Assembly (NCBI GenBank): GCA_019648995.1
Contig: BLXT01000924.1
Coordinates: 903,236-929,455 of the forward strand
Length of the DNA: 26,220 bases
Direction of reading: 5' to 3'
Origin: Plakobranchus ocellatus
Lineage: Eukaryota > Mollusca > Gastropoda > Plakobranchidae
Numbering within the stretch: the stretch's first letter is position 1; each line of letters opens with the position of its first letter. Positions 23,401 to 26,220 of the stretch are shown here, piece after piece. Position numbers and translations under genes: made by a program. The notes below the pieces were generated by a model that made no database searches, was not told where the DNA came from, and worked only from the letters and a program-made list of their open reading frames with translations.

Positions 23401-24990
23401 CTAAAAAAATCAATACTTCACAACCAAAAATAAATAAATGAAAAAATTACATTATCAATAAGGACAAAATTTTCTGAAAAATTCAGAGAGTAAGTAGTAG
23501 ATTACTGAAAAAGATTTGATAGCTCTATCAGGTCTTGCTTGCTTTTATTTTGTCACAATAGACTGAGAAGGATTCTTTCATTCATGGCTTTTCACCTTTG
23601 AAGGGATATACACATGGCATGTGTCTTGGTTGCGTCCAATAATGTTGTCTCCTGCAAGTCAAGAAAAAAAGGTCATAAAATTTAGTTTTCAAAAAAGTAT
23701 GAAAAATGTTCAAATTGATTCATACAAAAGATATGTCACAAAGACAACAGATCACAAATTTTAATTTTTCTTTTCATTAAAGATTTTTTGATGGTTGTTT
23801 TTTTTTTCAAAATTGAACAAATCAACTTGTTTTTTACGTAAGTTACTCCTAAGAATTAGATAGCAGACACCTGACACAGATGCAAAAAGAAAAAAAAAAG
23901 CTGATCAGATGCATTACCCTCAAGTCGCAGACATACCTAATTAAAATAACAACCAAGGAATAAGTCCTAAGCAAAAAAAAATATTATACAGTCCTTTCCT
24001 CAGTTCATTAGAGTAAACTAGATACAATTTTGAACATATGAAAAGAGACAACAACAACAAAAATCAACCAACAAAGGCATGTAGCACATTTCACCAAATT
24101 TGGTAAAAGATTCAAAGAGAAGTTAAAGAGAACAAACACTTTTCAGCATTGGTCAATAAACAACTTTTTAGATTTGTGTTAATATAAAGGAGGATCTCAG
24201 TTTGCACCAAGATCAAAATAATATATTGGAAGATCATAAATAAAAAGATTGATAAATGTTGAAATGTCTTGTTCTAACAAACAGGGTGGGGAAAAGTGCT
24301 TTAGTCAGTTGAACCAATGATTGCGAGATACGCGTTCTCTTTTCTAAGGCGTACTTTACTTTTTTTTTTAATGTGTTTATGTATAACAATTGCCTTATCT
24401 TTCCACTTGTTTTAAGTAAGAGCCTTGAACCTTACCTTCATAGAGTGGGTGCGACGTTTCATTTAATCCTTTCTGCAACAAAACTTTCAAATAACCAGCC
24501 TGTATGGAAAAGAGTCAAGCAATGATATGTGCATGTATGAAAACATTCTACCTATGTCAAGCACATTCAAAATGCAACAAAACTTTCAAATAACCAGCCT
24601 GTATGGAAAAGAGTCGAGCAATGTTATGTAAATGTATGAAAACATTATACCTATGTCAAGCACATTCAAAATGAGTAAAATTTGCACAATATTCATTATT
24701 AAAAAAATTACATTTTTTCAAAAAATTATAAGTATCAAGTTTCATGTTCAGAACTAGACAAAAATTGCATACCTAGGTTAGTTTCATGTGGTTGGAGGAC
24801 AAGAAAAGCAGAAACACAGAAAAGAAAACATATGAGTGGTAGGGATTCATTGACTGTGCAAGTCTGAAACAAATAAATAAACAAATACCGGCTTCTTTTC
24901 TCCTTCAGGACCCAATTCATCCGTATCATCATTGAAGTCTTGATCATCAAATGCGATGGCTTGAGTCTGGTCAAAATCTTCAGGATCCAT
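2254..24990 (-). CDS. MDC1: MDC1 orthologue (mediator of DNA damage checkpoint 1), 22 coding exons, 3' end off window
   Basis: A nuclear scaffold of the DNA double-strand-break response. In vertebrates it binds gamma-H2AX through its BRCT pair, phospho-ATM/itself through FHA, NBS1 through SDT motifs and RNF8 through TQXF motifs. Twenty-two exons with GT-AG introns and matching phases give 1934 codons with no stop. Order: TQAI at Thr9; FHA about residues 35-136 (GR at 61-62, S-x-S-K-E-H-A at 75-81, N99); SDTE at 145-148; 16 TQx[F/Y] motifs between 191 and 859; SDTE at 985-988; AT-hook-like motif at 1062-1068; Ser/Lys-rich region 1075-1870; start of BRCT1 near 1919. Human MDC1 is about 2090 residues, so only about 200 residues (the BRCT tandem) should be missing, lying left of position 1. 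The identity rests on combined N-terminal motif, FHA, TQXF array and BRCT start. Exon 10 and a few junctions are less sure than the rest. Confidence 0.93.
2446..3244 (-). other. Intron 21
   Basis: AT-rich. Contains a run of about 21 T followed by 14 G at 2741-2775. Nothing else recognised. Confidence 0.8.
2741..2775. repeat. Poly-T / poly-G tract
   Basis: T(21) runs directly into G(14). The same T-then-G arrangement recurs at 11044-11074 and 19864-19884, and a C run sits beside a gap at 14671. Confidence 0.9.
3245..5631 (-). CDS. MDC1: MDC1 exon 21: long Ser/Thr/Lys-rich region with RG(R/K)KS repeats
   Basis: 2387 nt, phase 1 to 0, residues 1075-1870, open throughout. Disordered and low in hydrophobics. 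A core of basic-basic-Ser-small-Val recurs about six times: RKSVL (1341), KKSTVV (1481), RKSAAV (1562), RKSAVV (1722), RKSLV (1758) and KRSAV (1817). Most follow RG/GRG AT-hook-like residues, and other RGRR patches lie at about 1319 and 1412. It occupies the position of the vertebrate PST repeats, which carry RGRKxRSSV-like cores and bind chromatin independently of gamma-H2AX. I infer the same role here, although the unit length is irregular. Acceptor caacag|CTGCAG, donor TCTCAG|gtatgt. Confidence 0.9.
5632..6031 (-). other. Intron 20
   Basis: Short AT-rich intron with poly-A and poly-T runs. Nothing else seen. Confidence 0.8.
6032..6122 (-). CDS. MDC1: MDC1 exon 20: AT-hook-like motif
   Basis: 91 nt, phase 0 to 1, residues 1045-1074. 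After EKEEEKPTA comes RKGRGRR (1062-1068), an AT-hook-like RGR core that would bind the DNA minor groove. Acceptor tatag|GCTGAG, donor GATT|gtatgt, followed by the T|CT split codon into exon 21. Confidence 0.78.
6123..6558 (-). other. Intron 19
   Basis: AT-rich; no element recognised. Confidence 0.8.
6559..6723 (-). CDS. MDC1: MDC1 exon 19: SP-rich segment with possible PP1 docking motif
   Basis: 165 nt, phase 0, residues 990-1044. ARSPLKSALVTRKRSPSP is basic with three SP sites. KCVNF at 1038-1042 fits the [K/R]-x-V-x-F consensus that docks protein phosphatase 1; that is pattern-matching only. The exon begins with a Met codon, but an upstream acceptor (ctacag|ATGGTT) marks this as internal. 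Donor CCGAG|gtgact. Confidence 0.8.
6724..8269 (-). other. Intron 18
   Basis: Contains a tRNA-like SINE at 7946-8109 on the opposite strand. Also holds three loose copies, at about 7800, 7838 and 7877, of a unit with GATGAAATGTGAAAGAA. Otherwise nothing recognised. Confidence 0.78.
7946..8109 (+). mobile_element. Short tRNA-derived SINE, plus strand
   Basis: Starts GGGGGCGTCTGCGGCACAGTGG (A-box-like) with B box GAGTTCAAGCCCC at about 8009-8020. A body of about 60 nt follows, then a short repeated tail, CAATCAACCAATC. About 164 bp. Distinct from the SINE at 751-1027 in head, body and tail. Confidence 0.7.
8270..8307 (-). CDS. MDC1: MDC1 exon 18 (38-nt microexon): second SDT motif
   Basis: Residues 977-989, VPVGEKELSDTEE. 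SDTE at 985-988 is the second S-D-T-[D/E] site in the protein. Phase 1 to 0, as required by both neighbours. Acceptor cctcag|TTCCAG, donor GAAGAG|gtaaaa. Confidence 0.75.
8308..9075 (-). other. Intron 17
   Basis: AT-rich; small ORFs only; nothing recognised. Confidence 0.78.
9076..9156 (-). CDS. MDC1: MDC1 exon 17: acidic/proline linker
   Basis: 81 nt, phase 1 to 1, residues 950-976. SEPPLSPEIPDRSTESTPVF holds an SP and a TP site, possible CDK substrates. Acceptor tgtacag|AGTCTG, donor TTGCAG|gtaaga. Confidence 0.78.
9157..9759 (-). other. Intron 16
   Basis: AT-rich; nothing recognised. Confidence 0.78.
9760..9874 (-). CDS. MDC1: MDC1 exon 16: Ser-rich linker
   Basis: 115 nt, phase 0 to 1, residues 912-949. 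Contains KLVNSSSSSPQVSVSG. No known motif. Acceptor cctcag|CTGGAG, donor GAGA|gtgaga. Confidence 0.75.
9957..10176. repeat. 44-bp tandem repeat, 5 copies
   Basis: Unit: GAAGGCGTAAGATTTACAGT followed by GGCACATTCAGTGGAATGGGTAAT. Units start at 9957, 10001, 10045, 10089 and 10133, exactly 44 bp apart. Few substitutions, so it is young. Confidence 0.93.
11044..11074. repeat. Interrupted poly-T then poly-G tract
   Basis: T(12) G T(4) G T(7) G(6), in the same order as the tracts at 2741 and 19864. Confidence 0.85.
11174..11279 (-). CDS. MDC1: MDC1 exon 15: acidic Asp/Glu tract
   Basis: 106 nt, phase 2 to 0, residues 876-911. ENSDDDDDSDLEEKS is a dense acidic run suitable for CK2, followed by a short amphipathic stretch (LKMDQVVEALADADE). 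Acceptor gtccag|TGAAGA, donor GATGAG|gtacac. Confidence 0.84.
11280..12218 (-). other. Intron 14
   Basis: AT-rich, with an (AC)11 microsatellite at 11437-11458. Small ORFs here have no recognisable family. Confidence 0.8.
11437..11458. repeat. (CA)11 microsatellite
   Basis: Uninterrupted CA dinucleotide repeat. Confidence 0.97.
12219..13701 (-). CDS. MDC1: MDC1 exon 14: main TQx[F/Y] phospho-motif array
   Basis: 1483 nt, phase 1 to 2, residues 382-876. Very acidic with short basic patches. TQx[F/Y] at Thr401 (TQIF), 452, 567, 701 (TQVF), 657 (TQLF), 689 (TQDF), 761, 786, 816 (TQAY), 834 (TQAF) and 856 (TQKY). Further TQ sites: 461 (TQKI), 539 (TQVI), 625 (TQAR), 870 (TQQE). Between them are TVPV at 501, 574, 611 and TLVI at 493 and 640. 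ATM/ATR phosphorylates TQ sites, and RNF8 FHA binds phospho-TQXF in vertebrates, so this should be the ubiquitin-ligase recruitment region. Donor AAGGG|gtgagg. The acceptor is either ctaaaag|GGAAAG (13701, used here) or gacag|AAGGAA (13689); both keep the frame and differ by 4 residues. Confidence 0.9.
13702..14038 (-). other. Intron 13
   Basis: Short AT-rich intron; nothing recognised. Confidence 0.8.
14039..14117 (-). CDS. MDC1: MDC1 exon 13: TQSF motif
   Basis: 79 nt, phase 0 to 1, residues 356-381. PMAATQSFRLTGKTT (Thr369). Acceptor gggcag|GTGGCA, donor GAAG|gtcaga. Confidence 0.82.
14118..14739 (-). other. Intron 12
   Basis: AT-rich. Contains a 4-N gap beside a C(18) run at 14671-14692. 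Confidence 0.8.
14671..14692. other. Assembly gap (4 N) abutting an 18-C run
   Basis: NNNN at 14671-14674 followed by C(18). The true homopolymer length is unresolved. It is intronic, so no coding effect is expected. Confidence 0.97.
14740..14867 (-). CDS. MDC1: MDC1 exon 12: TQAY and TQAF motifs
   Basis: 128 nt, phase 1 to 0, residues 313-355. Contains GAATQAYGLT (Thr325) and LLDEPTQAFSK (Thr350). The core LLDEPTQ recurs in exon 14 (LLDEPTQLF and LVDEPTQAY), so the TQ units share flanks and probably arose by internal duplication. Acceptor aagcag|ATGAAA, donor AAAG|gtgaga. Confidence 0.87.
14868..15355 (-). other. Intron 11
   Basis: AT-rich; nothing recognised. Confidence 0.8.
15356..15442 (-). 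CDS. MDC1: MDC1 exon 11: TQAY motif
   Basis: 87 nt, phase 1 to 1, residues 284-312. FMAATQAYGVGGEDNDDTE carries one TQAY (Thr298) in an acidic context. Acceptor cctctag|ATCCAG, donor GAAG|gtgagt. Confidence 0.85.
15443..15973 (-). other. Intron 10 (between exons 11 and 10)
   Basis: Contains the left end of the candidate transposon, starting at 15791. Otherwise nothing recognised. Confidence 0.55.
15791..17262. mobile_element. Candidate non-autonomous DNA transposon with 14-bp TIRs
   Basis: CAGACATGCCTACC at 15791-15804 is matched in inverted orientation by GGTAGGCATGTCTG at 17249-17262. The hexamer TAAATG lies immediately outside both ends, as expected of a 6-bp target-site duplication. Inside each end, GGAAC and AAAATGCGGA motifs recur. 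No transposase ORF is visible. Related ends occur at 21241 (GCAGACCTGCCTACC) and 26092 (GCAGACTTGCC). The superfamily is not assigned. It could instead be two separate copies in opposite orientation. Confidence 0.5.
15974..16009 (-). CDS. MDC1: MDC1 exon 10 (36-nt candidate microexon, possibly transposon-derived)
   Basis: Residues 272-283, GTDILHTLPRPK. Acceptor aaacag|GAACTG has a weak pyrimidine tract; donor AAAG|gtacac is fair. The phase fits (1 to 1), but the exon can be omitted without altering the frame, so frame does not prove it. It lies inside a candidate DNA transposon at 15791-17262, so it is either a newly exonised piece of that element or a false call. Confidence 0.35.
16010..17929 (-). 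other. Intron 9
   Basis: Most of it (to 17262) is the candidate transposon. The remainder has an (AT)8 run at 17271-17286 and AT-rich sequence with no other element recognised. Confidence 0.6.
17930..18076 (-). CDS. MDC1: MDC1 exon 9: acidic SESESEGEEEEE stretch and TQDV
   Basis: 147 nt, phase 1 to 1, residues 223-271. LVLSESESEGEEEEEK is a CK2-type acidic serine run, followed by AQTQDV (Thr247), a TQ with a hydrophobic residue rather than F/Y at +3. The remainder (SKLKLLSKQAEVQATLL) may be weakly helical. Acceptor atcag|TTCCCC after a 15-T run; donor AGTG|gtaggt. Confidence 0.8.
18077..19150 (-). other. Intron 8
   Basis: AT-rich with several T and A runs; nothing recognised. Confidence 0.78.
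19151..19210 (-). CDS. MDC1: MDC1 exon 8
   Basis: 60 nt, phase 1 to 1, residues 203-222: VIVKDTPESAKQHSKPLETD. Polar linker with no recognised motif. Acceptor ttttcag|TGATAG, donor GATG|gtaatt. Because it is symmetric it could be skipped without changing the frame. Confidence 0.72.
19211..19797 (-). other. Intron 7
   Basis: AT-rich; nothing recognised. Confidence 0.75.
19798..19828 (-). CDS. MDC1: MDC1 exon 7 (31-nt microexon)
   Basis: Residues 193-202, SYPTEHSRSK. Acceptor ctccag|TCATAT, donor AAAAG|gtacgg. Its 31 nt shifts phase 0 to 1, exactly what exon 8 needs. This supports it as a real constitutive exon and completes the TQSY motif begun in exon 6. Confidence 0.7.
19829..20395 (-). 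other. Intron 6
   Basis: AT-rich, with a T(11)G(10) tract at 19864-19884. The weak donor (gttttt) is at the right end. Confidence 0.75.
19864..19884. repeat. Poly-T / poly-G tract
   Basis: T(11) followed by G(10), about 35 bp from the exon 7 acceptor. Confidence 0.9.
20396..20563 (-). CDS. MDC1: MDC1 exon 6: SDT motif and first TQ site
   Basis: 168 nt, phase 0, residues 137-192. SGSDTEGSES at 143-152 is a CK2-type S-D-T-[D/E] motif, the class that recruits NBS1 through its FHA/BRCT domains in vertebrates. The exon ends in PPTQ. Spliced to exon 7 this gives TQSY; with the intron retained it gives TQVF, then a stop about 14 codons on. Donor CTCAG|gttttt is weak, so this junction is less certain than its neighbours. 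Confidence 0.82.
20564..20942 (-). other. Intron 5
   Basis: AT-rich; nothing recognised. Confidence 0.8.
20943..21035 (-). CDS. MDC1: MDC1 exon 5: last FHA strands
   Basis: 93 nt, phase 0, residues 106-136. LILSPEVRYELRNNEELMF followed by ADVKC matches the end of the human FHA (VLSPGVSHRLRDQELILFADLLC). It joins exon 4 directly with no gap against the human protein, so no exon is missing despite the 1.9-kb intron. Acceptor tttcag|TTGATA, donor GAG|gtagtt. Confidence 0.92.
21036..22983 (-). other. Intron 4
   Basis: 1.9 kb. GCAGACCTGCCTACC at 21241-21255 resembles the end of the 15791-17262 element. Weakly similar GGCAAAAATG and GATGCGGA phrases near 22000-22040 suggest decayed copies. No exon is needed here, because exons 4 and 5 join without a gap in the FHA fold. 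Confidence 0.75.
21241..21345 (+). mobile_element. Fragment related to the 15791 element end
   Basis: The first 15 bp match the terminal repeat with one or two changes, followed by GGGGATT-type sequence. No partner end found. Confidence 0.35.
22984..23076 (-). CDS. MDC1: MDC1 exon 4: FHA phospho-binding loop
   Basis: 93 nt, phase 0, residues 75-105. SLSKEHACIQI matches the FHA S-x-x-H signature (human SISKQHAEIEI); Ser77 and Lys78 are the expected phosphate ligands. FDKGSRNKT at about 94-101 matches the human DCGSLNGT loop, with the usual NGT changed to NKT. Acceptor cctcag|TCGTTG, donor AAAA|gtaagt. Confidence 0.92.
23077..23595 (-). other. Intron 3
   Basis: AT-rich; nothing recognised. 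Confidence 0.8.
23596..23651 (-). CDS. MDC1: MDC1 exon 3: FHA GR motif
   Basis: 56 nt, phase 1 to 0, residues 56-74. GDNIIGRNQDTCHVYIPSK carries the invariant FHA Gly-Arg (residues 61-62); Arg62 corresponds to human Arg58, which contacts the phosphothreonine. Acceptor ttgcag|GAGAC, donor AAAG|gtgaaa. Confidence 0.9.
23652..24435 (-). other. Intron 2
   Basis: AT-rich; nothing recognised. Confidence 0.8.
24436..24499 (-). CDS. MDC1: MDC1 exon 2: first FHA strands
   Basis: 64 nt, phase 0 to 1, residues 35-55. It starts AGYLKVLL, matching the first FHA beta strand (human VGRLHIFSG), and ends PLYE just before the GDNIIGR of the next exon (human PLHLGKNVVGR). Acceptor tacag|GCTGG, donor GAAG|gtaagg. 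The acceptor and the first part of this exon are duplicated 99 bp upstream on the minus strand (see the repeat at 24476-24673). Confidence 0.88.
24476..24673. repeat. 99-bp tandem duplication copying the exon 2 acceptor
   Basis: 24476-24574 and 24575-24673 are near-identical (a few substitutions). Each contains the exon 2 3' splice site and its first 24 coding bases. Only the left copy (transcriptionally downstream) continues into the complete exon 2. Confidence 0.95.
24500..24888 (-). other. Intron 1 (coding)
   Basis: Contains most of the 99-bp duplication and a decoy copy of the exon 2 start at 24575-24598. Confidence 0.82.
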
Positions 24991-24996
24991 GGTGCC
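24889..24996 (-). CDS. MDC1: MDC1 exon 1 (first coding exon): start codon and TQAI motif
   Basis: Encodes residues 1-34 from the ATG at 24990-24988. The context GGCACCATGG is a near-ideal Kozak site (A at -3, G at +4). Residues 7-14 include Thr9 in TQAI, followed by an acidic stretch with DDTDE. Human MDC1 begins MEDTQAIDWD, and its phospho-Thr4 is bound by the FHA domain of a second MDC1 molecule, so the ATM-site dimerisation motif looks conserved. The sequence just before the exon reads as a 3' splice site (aactctcag), which leaves only 6 nt of 5'UTR here. The donor is CCG|gtattt, phase 0. Confidence 0.88.
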
Positions 24997-25018
24997 CTGA
25001 GAGTTAAAACATTAAAAT

Positions 25019-25231
25019 CAAAGAAAATTTTAAGAGAAATTGCTACCAACGTTGTAGTTTGTTTTATTTAACATAGTCTTACAGGTCTACTGAAAATACA
25101 AGAAATGTATTTTTTATACACTTGAGTATCAAATAAAGTTTTAAAAGAAATGGCTTCTAAATTTTGTTTTGTTTTCTTTACCACAGTCTTATAGGTTTAC
25201 TGGGAAGACAAGAAATCTATTTAGTATGCAC
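25019..25231. repeat. Diverged ~110-bp tandem duplication
   Basis: AGTCTTACAGGTCTACTG (25075) and AGTCTTATAGGTTTACTG (25185) are 110 bp apart, with matching flanks (TTTTAAGAGAAATTGCT versus TTTTAAAAGAAATGGCT; ACAAGAAATGTATTT versus ACAAGAAATCTATTT). Confidence 0.8.
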
Positions 25232-26091
25232 TTAAACCTTGAAAGTACATCCGATGACAAAAATGCTTGTGAACAAGAGAGATGCAAAACGATCAATAAT
25301 AAGAGAAAAAAGCACCAAAAAATACTGTAAAATGCAAATCAATTTTTTTTTTAGATCCTGCCAGTGATTATGTGGCAGCGAAAAATAATTCAAAGAATAT
25401 CACCTACTCCAAACGTGCATGTGAGGCAAACTGTTTAAATAAGGTACAACTTACAAGTCACATTTTGGGCATATATTTGATGACTGAGTTAGAAGCATGA
25501 TGCATTTAAGCTTATATATAATTTACACTTGTATCTGAGAAAAACTGATAAATAAATGTGATTTAGAGACATTCTTTCGTACATAGAATCTGTTTGGCTG
25601 TGTAATTTGAGGCTTTATAACAACATCATCAGAGGTGGAACCAAGTGTCCTTGATAAGCGACTCTAGATCAAATCTATCAACTTTTAAACTTGGAGATAT
25701 GACACTGGAGAAAAAAAAAATTAGGAATTGACACTAAGCAACTATGCAAAGAATGTTTGAAAAAGTTTTTTTTCTGTCAGTTTGAATCCTTTTTAAGTCT
25801 AAAAGTTGATAGCCTTGACCAAGCAATGGCTGAAAACTGCAAACTTACAATTCAGGTTCTGGGAAATATAAAAATTAAAAATACTGTACAACAAGCCAAC
25901 TAACATTCAACTGACTTTGAACTTTGCACTATGCATACCATTTTGAGTCGGCAAAAATTTTTTCAAAGCCCTAATGCAAATAATCCATAGTAACTTGTTT
26001 CCAGCTTACTCTGATTGCCTGTACCTGCCCTAATAAGTTTGCTATTGCAATACCAGAATAAAAAATGTTTTCTCTCAAACTCCCCATTAAA

Positions 26092-26160
26092 GCAGACTTG
26101 CCAGGCAAAAATATTGGAAAACAGGAGTGAGCCCACCAAAAAACAGGAGCATGTTAAGGA
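26092..26160 (+). mobile_element. Possible element fragment at right edge
   Basis: Starts GCAGACTTGCCAGGCAAAAA, resembling the ends at 15791 and 21241. Weak. Confidence 0.25.
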
Positions 26161-26220
26161 ATATACCTTAAGGACAAAAATAGAAGCCTAGATCTCACTA
26201 CACTTCAGCGAAAGGGCTGT

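Larger units (their letters stand above)
24997..26220 (-). other. Upstream region: probable 5'UTR intron and/or promoter
   Basis: A 3' splice-site-like sequence at 24997-25010 suggests that the 5'UTR begins in an exon further upstream. I cannot place that exon, a TATA box or a transcription start. A diverged ~110-bp duplication lies at 25019-25231, and a transposon-end-like sequence at 26092. Confidence 0.5.

Overview
The window is animal (metazoan) nuclear DNA. It is AT-rich, with long introns, tRNA-derived SINEs, minisatellites and homopolymer runs. I read it as a lophotrochozoan, probably a mollusc. That placement is an inference from the protein's divergence and the genome texture, not a database match.

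Almost the whole window is one minus-strand gene, which I identify as the orthologue of MDC1 (mediator of DNA damage checkpoint protein 1). By joining GT-AG exons whose phases agree, I reconstruct 22 coding exons from the start codon at 24990 down to 2254. Together they give 5802 nt, or 1934 codons, with no in-frame stop. The order is: an N-terminal TQAI motif (exon 1); a complete FHA domain (exons 2-5); an SDT acidic motif (exon 6); a long acidic region with 16 TQx[F/Y] motifs (exons 6-14); acidic and SP-rich linkers with one AT-hook-like motif (exons 15-20); a 796-residue Ser/Thr/Lys-rich exon with recurrent RG(R/K)KS motifs (exon 21); and the first strand of the C-terminal BRCT pair (exon 22). 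The rest of the BRCT tandem lies beyond the left edge.

Region by region: 1-2253 is the intron after exon 22, with a 39-bp tandem array, a tRNA-SINE and a regular 41-bp x 16 minisatellite. 2254-9874 holds exons 22 to 16. 9875-12218 holds exon 15 and two introns with a 44-bp array and a CA microsatellite. 12219-13701 is exon 14, the main TQ cluster. 13702-20563 holds small exons 13 to 6 and a candidate transposon (15791-17262) that encloses tiny exon 10. 20564-24996 carries the FHA exons, including a 99-bp tandem duplication that copies the exon 2 splice acceptor. 24997-26220 is upstream: 5'UTR intron or promoter.

In known MDC1 biology, FHA and BRCT bind phospho-ATM and gamma-H2AX, SDT motifs recruit NBS1, and TQXF motifs recruit RNF8. 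The sequence supports the same scaffold here, but with an expanded TQ array (9 F, 7 Y), interleaved Thr-x-x-Ile/Val motifs, few SDT motifs, and a PST-like basic repeat region.
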